Made by a program: the position numbers and the translations under genes. The notes under the pieces were generated by a model, which was given only the letters and a program-made list of their open reading frames with translations, made no database searches and was not told the DNA's origin. Positions 50,869 to 59,779 of a stretch of DNA of 64,000 nucleotides are shown here, in pieces. How positions within the stretch are numbered: position 1 is the first letter of the stretch; each line of letters opens with the position of its first letter. This DNA is from Haloarcula sebkhae (GTDB lineage: Archaea; Halobacteriota; Halobacteria; Halobacteriales; Haloarculaceae). The stretch spans positions 648,324-712,323 of the forward strand of contig NZ_BMPD01000002.1 of NCBI RefSeq assembly GCF_014647415.1, given 5' to 3'.

Positions 50869-52578
50869 ATGCGAACTGTCGAAGTCGTCGGGCGTGGACC
50901 GGCCGTCGATGCACTTGTCGCGTTTCTCGCTAATATCGACGTTTCAGTGGCACAGCCCTCGACACCGGCGGAGAGCAGTGGCGACCTCATCATTGTCGTC
51001 GATACCGTCGGTTCGGAGACGTTTGCGGCGTGGAACGACCGGGCGAAAGACGATGCAATTCCGTGGGTCGCCGTCGAACTGGGTGGCGTCGGTGGCGTTC
51101 CAGTGACTGACGCCGCGATCAGCGGATTCGGACCCGAGACGGGCTGTTTCGACTGCCTTCGGACTCGGGTCGAGGCGACGGTCGATGACACCGAGGAAGC
51201 CACAGCGGCCCCGCCGGCAGCCACACAGCGGTTCGCGGGGTCGCTGGCCGGTCGGCTGGTAGCCCAGTTTCTCGACGGCGACGCTGCCCTCTTCGGGACT
51301 GTCACGGAACTCCCACACACCCAGCGGCGATTCCTCCCCGTCCCGGGCTGTGATTGTGGCGGGACACAGAGCCACGCCCTCGGTGACGGTCGACAGACGG
51401 CCCATGACAGCGAGGCGCTGTCACGGGCGGAACTGGGCCTTGACGACCGAGTCGGCATCGCTACGGAGGTCGGCGAAGTCGAATCGTTCCCGGCCCCGTA
51501 CTATCTGTCGACGCTGGCTGACACCGCCGGGTTCAGCGACGTGTCTGCCGCCGCCAAGGCCGCGGGTGTCGCCATCGACTGGGACACAGCATTCATGAAG
51601 GCGCTGGGCGAGAACTACGAGCGATATGCAGCCGGCGTCTACCGAGAAGGAAATCTGCAGTACGGGACAGTTGCCGATGTTCCGGATGCCGTCACACCCG
51701 ATGCGTTCGTCAGAGACGAGGCCGAGTGGGACGAATCGACGGCACTCCCCTGGGTCCCGGCCGAGAACCTGCTGACCGACGAACGTCGGTCGCTGCCCGC
51801 CGAGACCGTCCACTATCCGCCGCCGTCGAACGCCGTCAGACCGGCAACGACGACCGGGCTCGGGCTGGGAAACACCGTCACGGAGGCGTTGCTGACCGGG
51901 CTGTACGAGGTCATCGAGCGCGACGCCGCGATGCTGTCGTGGTACTCGATGTTCGAGCCGCTCCGGGTGGCTGTCGATGACCACGAGCAGTACGACACGC
52001 TTCGGCGGCGCGCAACATCTGAGGGCCTCGACGTGACAGCGCTGTTGCTGACACAGGATGTTGACGTGCCAGTCATCACTGTCGCACTGGAACAGGACGA
52101 GTGGCCGCGCTTTGCGCTCGGGACTGACGCGGATCTGGACCCTGGTTCCGCCGCCGTTGGCGCGCTGGAGGAGGCGCTCCAGAACTGGATGGAACTCGAC
52201 AATATGGGTCCGGAGGCGGCCATGGACGCACAGGGCGCTATCGGCCGCTATGCCAAGTCTCCGGGCAAGGCGGCCGACTTGACGGAGGCAGAGACGGCGG
52301 TCCCGCTGGACTCGCTCGGCCCCGACGCAGCCCTCTCCGGCGAGGAAGAGCTAGAGACGTTGTGTGACCGGGCGGCTGACGCAGGGCTCGCGCCGTACGG
52401 GACGCGGCTGACGACGCGCGACCTCGAACAACTCGGGTTCGAGGCGGTCCGTGTCGTCTGTCCGTCGGCACAGCCGCTGTTCTTCGGTGATTCGTTCTTC
52501 GGCGAGCGGGCCGAAGCCGTGCCGGCCGATATGGGCTTCGAGCCGCGACTCGAACGGGAGCATCATCCATTCCCGTAG
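50869..52578 (+). CDS. YcaO-domain protein fused to E1-like N-terminal region
   Basis: Residues 1-200 resemble the E1/ThiF-like partner of azoline-forming cyclodehydratases, with GCFDC (Cys93, Cys96) and GCDCG (Cys161, Cys163) as a likely zinc site. Residues 205-569 are a YcaO domain with ALGENYERYA (245-254) and LYEVIERDAA (345-354), the ATP/magnesium-binding Glu/Arg elements. The end is EREHHPFP, with a Pro-x-Pro like that needed in cyclodehydratases. YcaO enzymes use ATP to activate amides, giving azolines, thioamides or amidines in peptides and proteins. No precursor peptide, dehydrogenase or TfuA gene is nearby, so the substrate is unknown. Start at ATG 50869, 31 bases after the TbsP-like gene. 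Confidence 0.88.
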   Translation: MRTVEVVGRGPAVDALVAFLANIDVSVAQPSTPAESSGDLIIVVDTVGSETFAAWNDRAKDDAIPWVAVELGGVGGVPVTDAAISGFGPETGCFDCLRTRVEATVDDTEEATAAPPAATQRFAGSLAGRLVAQFLDGDAALFGTVTELPHTQRRFLPVPGCDCGGTQSHALGDGRQTAHDSEALSRAELGLDDRVGIATEVGEVESFPAPYYLSTLADTAGFSDVSAAAKAAGVAIDWDTAFMKALGENYERYAAGVYREGNLQYGTVADVPDAVTPDAFVRDEAEWDESTALPWVPAENLLTDERRSLPAETVHYPPPSNAVRPATTTGLGLGNTVTEALLTGLYEVIERDAAMLSWYSMFEPLRVAVDDHEQYDTLRRRATSEGLDVTALLLTQDVDVPVITVALEQDEWPRFALGTDADLDPGSAAVGALEEALQNWMELDNMGPEAAMDAQGAIGRYAKSPGKAADLTEAETAVPLDSLGPDAALSGEEELETLCDRAADAGLAPYGTRLTTRDLEQLGFEAVRVVCPSAQPLFFGDSFFGERAEAVPADMGFEPRLEREHHPFP

Positions 52579-52626
52579 AAACAGCGATGCAGTGAGGGGG
52601 GAGGCAGATACCGGATAGCCGGGTGT

Positions 52627-53775
52627 TCAGATACCGAACGTCGCCCGCAGCATATCCCGCATGCCCGGCCCGAGGCCGACTGCGGTAACGGCGATGAGCA
52701 ACAGAAGCGCGTACCGCGGGCTTTCGTCGATGAACTCCTGATTGAACAGCGAGACGACCAGCGAAGCGACGGCGAGCTTGACGACCAGGAACGGCCATGA
52801 CGTACCGATAGCGGCTGTTATTCCCGCTGGCTGGAGCGCCTCGGTGGCCTCGATGACGAACCTGTTAGCCGGGTGTTTCGGGTAGTACGTCAGCGGGACG
52901 TTGAGCGTGTCGAGCCAATCGGCCAGCAGGACGTTCGCGACGCCGTCGATGGCGTGGCCCCAGATGACGAGCGAGCCGATATAGCCAGTTCCGTCGTTCA
53001 GTGCCGGTCGGTAGGACTCAAATAGACGGTACAGACCGTACGACAGTGCCGACGCCAGTCCGACGGTCGTGATGAGGACTGACGGGTACAGTGTCGCGTA
53101 CTCGCGGGTGAGGGCGACAAACGTCAGATACAGGAGCGTCACGGCGACGAACGCTCCGCCGATAGCGCCGGTCACCCGGTAGTAGCTGTCGATGATTCCC
53201 CGGCGTTCGAGATCCACGCAGGCGACGAGGACGAGCAGCGTCAGCAGGAACACCGTCCCGTAGATGACGGGACTGATGATGAGCGAACTCAGCGGGTACT
53301 CGACGATGGGTGTGACTCCGGCGTCGACCGCGCGGTCGGTCGCGTCCTCGACAGTCCGCAACGCGCCGCCGAGCAGCATGAACGGGACGAACGCGAAGTA
53401 GAGCTTCGGGTCTTCGGCGATGTCCAGCCGCTCGAGGAGGAAGTAGACACCGACGAGCATGTACACCAGAATCAGCATGTAGCCGATCTCTGAGACGATA
53501 GTGTACCCCGGTTCTGCGATGAGCCGTCCCTCCTGTATAGCCGCTTTACAGCCCTCGTACACCGGTTGTGGCCCGGACGCAGTCATCTCGGCACAGCTGG
53601 CCGACTTGGCGTCCGCGTACACTGGCCCCCAGAAGTATTGCCAGAGGAACCGATCCCAGACGGCCTGTGGAGCGGCCACAACGGCTCCGACAGCGACGAG
53701 GAGGACGGCAACGAAAGAGCCCACCCAGAGCTGGCCGGGCCCGTACTCATCGACGGCTCGCTCGAGCGTTTCCAT
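52627..53775 (-). CDS. DUF63 family membrane protein
   Basis: The 382-residue protein has about nine membrane segments and family landmarks GYMLILVYMLVGVYFLLERL, PFMLLGGALRTVEDA, ISPVIYGTVFLL, WGHAIDGVANVLLADWL and YPKHPANRFVIEATE. DUF63 is conserved in many euryarchaea, but function is unknown. It is convergent with the YcaO gene, 48 bases apart, and follows the phosphatase gene on the same strand. Confidence 0.9.
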   Translation of the reverse strand: METLERAVDEYGPGQLWVGSFVAVLLVAVGAVVAAPQAVWDRFLWQYFWGPVYADAKSASCAEMTASGPQPVYEGCKAAIQEGRLIAEPGYTIVSEIGYMLILVYMLVGVYFLLERLDIAEDPKLYFAFVPFMLLGGALRTVEDATDRAVDAGVTPIVEYPLSSLIISPVIYGTVFLLTLLVLVACVDLERRGIIDSYYRVTGAIGGAFVAVTLLYLTFVALTREYATLYPSVLITTVGLASALSYGLYRLFESYRPALNDGTGYIGSLVIWGHAIDGVANVLLADWLDTLNVPLTYYPKHPANRFVIEATEALQPAGITAAIGTSWPFLVVKLAVASLVVSLFNQEFIDESPRYALLLLIAVTAVGLGPGMRDMLRATFGI

Positions 53776-53882
53776 GGCCGAGTGACCGGTGGCAGGCGGT
53801 TTTAGCGTTCCGGTCCCGTGTGCGTGGTGCGGAAGTCCGTGGCCCAGTGGTGCCGAACTGCTGAGCGAAAGTACGCTCAGTC

Positions 53883-54716
53883 CTACCTGAGCGCTTCGTT
53901 GCCGGCCGCCACGAAGGCCTCATGTGCCTCGCCGTTGGAGGCGACGACGGAATCGCTGTCGTGGGTCCAGGGCTCGCCATCGAGGTCAGTGACCGTGCCG
54001 CCGGCCTGTCGGATCATATGGACGCCAGCGAGCGTATCCCAGGGTGCCATCGGGCGCGTGCAGACGAGTCCTTCGAGCGCCCCGTCGGCAACGTGCGCCA
54101 GCGTTGCCTGGAACGAGCCCAGGCGCCGGATGTCACCGAAACGGTCGCCGACGGCGCTGCACAACCGACCAAACTCGTCCCTGTCATCGCGGTCCCACCA
54201 GCCGACGGGAGCCACGGCGAACGTCTCCGGGTCGGTTCGTCCACTTACCGAAAGTTGAGTCCCGTCTCGCGTCACACTTTCTGGGCCGGCCGCGTAAAGG
54301 TCGCCATACGAGGGGAGATAGGTCACCGATGCGACCGGCTCGCCGTCGACAACTGCGCTGACGACCGTCCCCCACAGACGCATCCCACGGACGTAGTTCG
54401 CCGTTCCATCGATCGGATCGATTACCCACACAGAGCCGCTGTCTGGGATGCTATCGACTGCTTCAGGGTCGTAATCGGCCTCCGGCCTGGCCCGCGTGGA
54501 AAGGTCTTCCTCACAGAGGAACCGGTCGCCGGGGAACTCCTCCAGAACAGTAGCAACGACTTGCCGCTGGGCGTCACGGTCCGTCTCCGTGACGAGGTCG
54601 TTTTTGTTGGCCTTCGACTCGACGCTGAGATCGCCCCGGAACTGCTCCCGGGCCACGATACCGCCAGCGCGGGCCGCTCGCTCGGCGACCGCCGCCCGAT
54701 GGCTTGCATCTGTCAT
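53883..54716 (-). CDS. Inositol monophosphatase family protein
   Basis: The 277-residue protein has the magnesium motifs of the inositol monophosphatase / fructose-1,6-bisphosphatase family: FLCEEDLS (Glu), WVIDPIDGTANYVRG (DPIDGT) and APWDTLAGVHMIRQAGG (WD). Archaeal members often dephosphorylate both inositol-1-phosphate and fructose-1,6-bisphosphate. The ATG at 54716 begins a normal N-terminus. Confidence 0.9.
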   Translation of the reverse strand: MTDASHRAAVAERAARAGGIVAREQFRGDLSVESKANKNDLVTETDRDAQRQVVATVLEEFPGDRFLCEEDLSTRARPEADYDPEAVDSIPDSGSVWVIDPIDGTANYVRGMRLWGTVVSAVVDGEPVASVTYLPSYGDLYAAGPESVTRDGTQLSVSGRTDPETFAVAPVGWWDRDDRDEFGRLCSAVGDRFGDIRRLGSFQATLAHVADGALEGLVCTRPMAPWDTLAGVHMIRQAGGTVTDLDGEPWTHDSDSVVASNGEAHEAFVAAGNEALR

Positions 54717-54788
54717 ACCTAACGGTGGACCGCCCGCGTTCAAACCGTCTCGCCTTCCAGCAAAACAGGGCCGACCGCCAGCGAGGAG

Positions 54789-54989
54789 TTACTCTTCTTC
54801 GACAGCCTCATCAACAGCGTCGAGAATGGCTTCGGCGATGTCCCGCGCCTCATTGGGCGTGTACAGGATCTGGTTCCCCAGTGACTGTTCAATACGGACG
54901 TAGCCGTCATCGTCCTCAATGGAGAAAAACGCTGTATTCTCCAGCGGTGGCACGTGCAGGCTGGCCCCCTCGGACTGATCTGTGGCCAT
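54789..54989 (-). CDS. Conserved small acidic protein (66 residues)
   Basis: The 66-residue protein starts MATDQSEGASLHV, has a small beta part (FFSIEDDDGYVRIEQSL) and a C-terminal acidic helix (EARDIAEAILDAVDEAVEEE). The frame upstream of 54989 is not credible. A TATA-like box on the minus strand (ATTTAAGC at 55013-55020) lies about 28 bases before the start, supporting it. I do not recognise a family. The phosphatase gene follows 72 bases downstream on the same strand. Confidence 0.7.
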   Translation of the reverse strand: MATDQSEGASLHVPPLENTAFFSIEDDDGYVRIEQSLGNQILYTPNEARDIAEAILDAVDEAVEEE

Positions 54990-55012
54990 GTTATTGTTTA
55001 GCACATAGGGCG

Positions 55013-55020
55013 GCTTAAAT
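55013..55020 (-). promoter_or_regulatory. TATA-like box of the 66-residue protein gene
   Basis: ATTTAAGC on the minus strand, about 28 bases upstream of the ATG at 54989. Confidence 0.45.
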
Positions 55021-55081
55021 CTACGGCTCTGGACAACAACGGCCAGCCAGTTACAAATATTAATAATTGGGCCACAACGGC

Positions 55082-55087
55082 TTATAC
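55082..55087 (+). promoter_or_regulatory. TATA-like box before a small membrane-protein frame
   Basis: TTATAC is centred about 25 bases before the ATG at 55109 on the plus strand. Confidence 0.35.
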
Positions 55088-55108
55088 TCAGCCCAGATAT
55101 GTACATAT

Positions 55109-55288
55109 ATGGCATCGATACGTGGGGCACTTCGGTTCAGCAAGGACATCTCAGTTATCGCATTTTTGGGAGTTGTCTACGTCCTTGGGTTAAGCGTGGC
55201 AACGCTGATCAGTGCATCGGAGGATCGACTGCCGCGGATACATGCTGTTGGTGGCGAGATACGGAGCCGGCTTCGCCGCCCAGCATAA
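55109..55288 (+). CDS. Possible small membrane protein (59 residues)
   Basis: A frame from ATG 55109 encodes MASIRGALRFSKDISVIAFLG, a single hydrophobic stretch (about 13-32) and a basic end (RSRLRRPA). A TATA-like box lies at the right distance for a leaderless transcript. The composition (few acidic residues, basic tail) is unlike most neighbours, so it may be a remnant or chance. An ATG further upstream at 55067 is less likely. Confidence 0.35.
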   Translation: MASIRGALRFSKDISVIAFLGVVYVLGLSVATLISASEDRLPRIHAVGGEIRSRLRRPA

Positions 55289-55885
55289 GACGCTCAGCAA
55301 CCATGACGCCAAAGCCACCGACCGGCGCATGGAATCAAGTGACTGTACCCGAAACTCGTCTACTCGAACTACCGCAGTTTCCCGATTACAGATAAGTTCC
55401 GGGCCGCTGCCCAGTGCCTCTCGTAGTAGTTTCCCAGTGTCGTTCGACATTCGCAGACGTGGCTTCCTGTTGTCAGCGCCCGTCTTATCACCTTGCTTGA
55501 AATATATACGGTGAAACCCGCAGGAGACATAGTCTACTAGTCTGATAGATGTCTGCTTCACAACGTACATTAGTGCGTGAATAATGTGCTTTATTGATAG
55601 ATGGTACGCTACACGAGGGTCATGGACCGAAGAAATTGTGTACAATCAGCGGAAAACGGGATTTCTCATGCCAACCCTTATTATTAATGATGGGTTATTC
55701 CACCCGACAACTTTATTATACGCTGCTTTGACATGACAGCCTGTGTGGGAGCCGTGCGGTACCTGTCAGAAATTAACCATTGAGATTAGATAAAATGGGG
55801 CCTACTAGCCGTATTCATCGAAAGCCGACCAGGGGAGTGGAGAGTGCATGCTACCAGACGCACCAGCTATAGCCGAGGTACGGGA
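55289..55885. other. AT-richer intergenic region before the glycosyltransferase gene
   Basis: About 600 bases with lower GC than the neighbours, many TATA-like stretches (for example near 55680-55695 and 55714-55724) and no convincing gene. The minus-strand frame 55190-55645 has the wrong composition. The glycosyltransferase promoter is somewhere here. The base composition suggests a past insertion or a regulatory region; I see no terminal repeats. Confidence 0.5.
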
Positions 55886-57100
55886 ATGACGATACAAGCA
55901 AATCAGGCAAATCAAGCGGGTCAACAGGGGATCACGAAGACTGTAGACGAGTTTCTCGTCACGCCAGAGAGCGAAGTCACGCCGGTTTTGAGCGTCGTGA
56001 TGCCCACCCTCAACGAGGAGAAAGGAATCGTAGAATGTATTGATCGGATCAAGACAGCTATCTCGGAGTTACGTGTGCCGACTGAGATCATCGTGAGCGA
56101 CAGTTCGACCGACACGACTCCGGAGTTAGCTCGCGAGCGTGGTGCGACAGTCGTGACACCTGATGAACCGGGCTATGGCTATGCGTATCGCTACGCGTTC
56201 GACAAGGCACGGGGAGAGTACATAGCGATGGGCGATGCCGACACGACGTACGATTTCGAGATGATTCCCCAGCTTCTCGAACCGGTCCAGAACGGCGACG
56301 CGGACATCTGTATGGGAAGCCGACTGGAGGGCGAGATCCGGGACGGGTCAATGCCGCCACTGCACAAATACGTCGGCAATCCACTGTTGACGCGGTTCCT
56401 GAACACGTTCTACGGGGCCGGTGTAAGCGATGCACACAGCGGCTTCCGTGTGTTCACCAAAGACGCGCTCGAAACGCTAGAGCTAGAGACGACCGGGATG
56501 GAGTTCGCCAGCGAGATGATCATGGAGGCCGGTGCGAACAACCTCACCATCGAGGAAGTCCCGATTATCTACCACGAGCGGGAAGGCGAGGAAACGCTCG
56601 ATAGTTTCAGTGACGGCTGGCGACACGTCCGATTCATGCTCGTGAACGCGCCGGACTACCTGTTCTCGTATCCGGCTCTGTTGCTCGTCTCGGTCGGGGC
56701 AGTGTTGATGTCGCTGTCAATCGCTCGGCTGTCGATCGGTGGCGTCAACTTCGGCATACAGACCATGGTCGGCGGATCGTTGCTAGCAATCGTCGGGTAT
56801 CAGGTCTGGACGCTCGCGCTGTTCAGTTCCATTGCTGCGAACCCGATAAACAAGCCCGACGGTGTACTCGTCGGCATAATACGGGAGCAGTTCCAACTGG
56901 AACACGGCGCGTCGATCGGCATTCTCGCGGCTGCAGCCGGGATTCTGTACCTGGGGAGCGTGTTCGGACAGTGGCTGCTTGCCGGGGAAGCGGCGTTGCC
57001 GTCAGCCACGGCGACCCTTCTGGCCTCGACAGTCGTGGTGCTGGGGCTACAGACAGTGTTCGGGTCGTTCTTCATGAGTATGCTAGCAGACAGCAGCTAA
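55886..57100 (+). CDS. GT2 family glycosyltransferase with C-terminal membrane domain
   Basis: The 404-residue protein is a dolichyl-phosphate sugar transferase-like GT-A enzyme: SVVMPTLNEEKGI, EIIVSDSSTDTTPELA, the DxD-type GDADTTYDF, and SGFRVFTKDALETL. Four membrane segments follow from about residue 265. Such enzymes load a sugar on dolichyl phosphate or act in S-layer or lipid glycosylation. The sugar is unknown and no other agl genes are adjacent. A Gln/Asn-rich start (IQANQANQAGQQG) is unusual. The ATG at 55886 is preferred to the one at 55844, which adds unlikely residues. Confidence 0.87.
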   Translation: MTIQANQANQAGQQGITKTVDEFLVTPESEVTPVLSVVMPTLNEEKGIVECIDRIKTAISELRVPTEIIVSDSSTDTTPELARERGATVVTPDEPGYGYAYRYAFDKARGEYIAMGDADTTYDFEMIPQLLEPVQNGDADICMGSRLEGEIRDGSMPPLHKYVGNPLLTRFLNTFYGAGVSDAHSGFRVFTKDALETLELETTGMEFASEMIMEAGANNLTIEEVPIIYHEREGEETLDSFSDGWRHVRFMLVNAPDYLFSYPALLLVSVGAVLMSLSIARLSIGGVNFGIQTMVGGSLLAIVGYQVWTLALFSSIAANPINKPDGVLVGIIREQFQLEHGASIGILAAAAGILYLGSVFGQWLLAGEAALPSATATLLASTVVVLGLQTVFGSFFMSMLADSS

Positions 57101-57128
57101 CCGTTGACTGTCGTTTTAACGGGATTAG

Positions 57129-58052
57129 TCAGTTCTGCGTACATCTGCTAGAGCACGTTCCGTTCTCGACGCATTCGATGTCGGGCTGTGTTCGGTTCTC
57201 GGCGACGAACTGCCACTCGTTTCGACCCACGCTGTCGGTGCCGTTCGAATAGGTGAGCTGTCTGTACAGCCCGTTGTAGTTCATCACGCTATCGTATTCT
57301 GTCCGGGAGTAGCGCTCCTCGTCGATACCATCTTGATGGGCGTCGAGCCCCATCGCGTGCCCGAATTCATGCATGAACAGCGACGCGGTGATCTTCGTCG
57401 AATCGAACCGCTCCATTGCCGCGATTTCAGGTCGGCCTGCACCGACGAAGTAGTCATCACCGTTGTATGCGACGTCATCGGTTAGCAGGACGTAGTAGTA
57501 GCCCTCAGAACGGTACTCGGAATGGTTGGCCCGGAAGTCGTAGATGTCGTTCCCGACACCAGCACGGGATTTCGAGTGGACTGTTCCGTTGGCTGAGAGG
57601 TTCGTATCGTCCGTGACGAGATGGATATCGATCCCGGTGGAGTCGTCGGGGTTCGAAACGGGTGCATTCTCAAAAGTCTCGACAATAGATGTCCGAACCG
57701 GATCGCTGAGCGTCGTTGCCTGTGTGGAATCGACTTCAACGTAGATGTCCGTTCGCAGCGGGTCTGCATCCGGGATAGCTTGCTCACAGCGGACTTCCAT
57801 GCCGTCCGGATAGCCGTCGCCATCCGTGTCCGCGTCGGTCGGGTCAGTGCCGTAAACGGACCGCTCTAGCGAATCCGACAGGCCGTCTCCATCTGTATCA
57901 GTGGCGTTCGCATCGGCCTGTGCCTGCTGTACATTCGGTGTATCGGCTCCACCACCACTAGCGGTGTTCACCTGTGGAGACATTCCAGCGACCGGAAACA
58001 CAACACCCGCCAGAAGTACCGTGACGAGGACAATAGCACCGAAGCGAACCAT
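57129..58052 (-). CDS. Secreted metzincin-like metalloprotease with calcium-type repeats
   Basis: The 307-residue precursor starts MVRFGAIVLVTVLLAGVVF, a signal peptide or membrane anchor. Two Asp-rich calcium-binding repeats (TDGDGLSDSLERSVYGTDP, TDGDGYPDGMEV; about 50-90) are followed by a protease domain with HEFGHAMGLDAH (HExxHxxG, zinc and catalytic Glu) and a Met-turn-like SVMNYNG. The C-terminus has three Cys. It should cleave proteins outside the cell, stabilised by salt and calcium; the target is unknown. The frame is open to 58187, but the signal fits the ATG at 58052. Confidence 0.8.
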   Translation of the reverse strand: MVRFGAIVLVTVLLAGVVFPVAGMSPQVNTASGGGADTPNVQQAQADANATDTDGDGLSDSLERSVYGTDPTDADTDGDGYPDGMEVRCEQAIPDADPLRTDIYVEVDSTQATTLSDPVRTSIVETFENAPVSNPDDSTGIDIHLVTDDTNLSANGTVHSKSRAGVGNDIYDFRANHSEYRSEGYYYVLLTDDVAYNGDDYFVGAGRPEIAAMERFDSTKITASLFMHEFGHAMGLDAHQDGIDEERYSRTEYDSVMNYNGLYRQLTYSNGTDSVGRNEWQFVAENRTQPDIECVENGTCSSRCTQN

Positions 58053-58333
58053 CGACACGTTATGGAACCAGCGGGGACTTGAACCGGCAGCGTCATCTTG
58101 ATCTTTAGCCTCAGTATTAAGACTGATTCCAAAAACCGCATTCAGACAGATACCCAAAAATCGGAATATAGTAGAGCTTTGAGACATCTATACGCCAATG
58201 TTTTCGATTGGAGATTAAGTAACTGATTCTCCGAATATCAGTATCGATTTCGATATCGGGTACAGACCTACATCTGGAGTATTCAGCGAGTCTGTCGGTA
58301 TCTTCAATGGGCTCGATTCAGTAACAGGAGCTA

Positions 58334-59779
58334 ATGCGTGTTACCCGGCGGTTCTGGCTCACACTCACTGCTATCGGGAGCCTCGTCGTAGGTGGTGGGC
58401 TGCTCGATGCGCCCCTGTTAGTCGTCGGAGCTGTCGGGCTCGCAGGCTGGCTGCTCGCAATGCAGCTTGCGTTCGTTCGTGGCGTTTCACGGCTCGAAGA
58501 CGAACTCACGGTTAGCCAGTCGCTCGACCGGTCCCGAATACGGACCGGTGCCGAAGCGAAGTACACACTTGATGCATCGGTTGACGCTGCCGGCGATCAT
58601 CTGCCGCTTTCCATCGAAGCACGGATTCCACTCACAGCGCAGATGGAAGCGGGCCCCTCTCCGGATATCACTCTCGGTGCGTCGATGCAGTCGTCATCAG
58701 TGACACTCCCGCTCACCTGGGAAACTGTTGGCATCTACACCGTTCCCGGAGCCACAGTGACGGTCAGTGACGGCACCGGGTTGTTTGCTCAGTCGTTCAC
58801 AACGGCTCCTGGACCGGAAATAGCAGTCGAGTCCCCGTCGGTCGGCCCGATTCACGTTGGCCAGAGCGGGAAACAGTTGCTACGCGGTGTCGGCGAGCAT
58901 GATGCCCGCGGGCGAACCGGCGGCCTGTCAGCCGAGGAAATCCGGAAGTACGTCCCGGGCGACGCACTGAAGTATGTCGACTGGAAGGCGACTGCCAGAC
59001 TAGACGAGGCGCACGTCCGCAACTACGAAGCCGAGGGTAACCGTAGCGTAGTCCTCGTCCTCAATCACCGTCAGACGCTGGGCGACGGTGTACCTGGCGA
59101 AACGAAGCTGGAACACCTCAAAGCGGTCGCCGCGGCGTTCCGGCAGCGCGCCGAAACGACCCGCGATCCGTTAGGGTACGTGACTATCGACGACGCAGGC
59201 GTAACGGAAACCGGAATCCCGGCAGCGAGAACCGAGGCCTACAGATCGTGCCAGCATCGGATCAACGACATCGATACCGAAGCTGAAACGACGGTAACAG
59301 CCACCGCAACAACGGCTTCCACCGGACGGATGGCAGGGACGATGTCCCCGACGGCCGACACGCAATCACCGATGGAAGCGACGCTGCTCGCGTATCGGGA
59401 CACCGCCGGATCAAAACGACAGCTTCCCAACCAACCGCTGTACAACGGGTTGCAGGCGGCACCACACGAGATACGCAACGCGGATCTGCTGGTCATCTGT
59501 ACCGACGACAGCAACCCGAGTGAACTACGGAACACAGTTGGACTGGCGAGACGCAACGCAACGGAGGTTGTCGTGTTTATCGCTCCATCGGTAGCCTTCG
59601 ACACGGATCTGCTCACTGATCTCGATACCGCATACGAACGGTATCGAGCCTTCGACCAGTTCCGGCGCGAACTGAACGAGATCGACTCGGTGACAGCCTA
59701 CGAGGTTGGGTCCCCAGACCAGATCTCGGCTATTCTGTCCGGTAGCCCAGCGAGCACAGAACAGAGGAAGTACGCATGA
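58334..59779 (+). CDS. DUF58 domain protein
   Basis: The 481-residue protein has two N-terminal membrane segments (about 8-45), a beta-rich extracellular-type middle and the DUF58 core (GLSAEEIRKYVPGDALKYVDWKATARLDEAHVRNYE) with a von Willebrand A-like continuation. DUF58 proteins usually pair with MoxR AAA ATPases, one of which is encoded 1.5 kb away on the opposite strand. Its stop overlaps the next start by 4 bases (ATGA). The exact role is unknown. Confidence 0.87.
   Translation: MRVTRRFWLTLTAIGSLVVGGGLLDAPLLVVGAVGLAGWLLAMQLAFVRGVSRLEDELTVSQSLDRSRIRTGAEAKYTLDASVDAAGDHLPLSIEARIPLTAQMEAGPSPDITLGASMQSSSVTLPLTWETVGIYTVPGATVTVSDGTGLFAQSFTTAPGPEIAVESPSVGPIHVGQSGKQLLRGVGEHDARGRTGGLSAEEIRKYVPGDALKYVDWKATARLDEAHVRNYEAEGNRSVVLVLNHRQTLGDGVPGETKLEHLKAVAAAFRQRAETTRDPLGYVTIDDAGVTETGIPAARTEAYRSCQHRINDIDTEAETTVTATATTASTGRMAGTMSPTADTQSPMEATLLAYRDTAGSKRQLPNQPLYNGLQAAPHEIRNADLLVICTDDSNPSELRNTVGLARRNATEVVVFIAPSVAFDTDLLTDLDTAYERYRAFDQFRRELNEIDSVTAYEVGSPDQISAILSGSPASTEQRKYA

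Noticed and set aside
55190-55645. 151-codon minus-strand frame
   Set aside because: It has many Cys, Arg, Tyr and Ile and lacks the acidic composition of haloarchaeal proteins, with no recognisable domain; probably non-coding.
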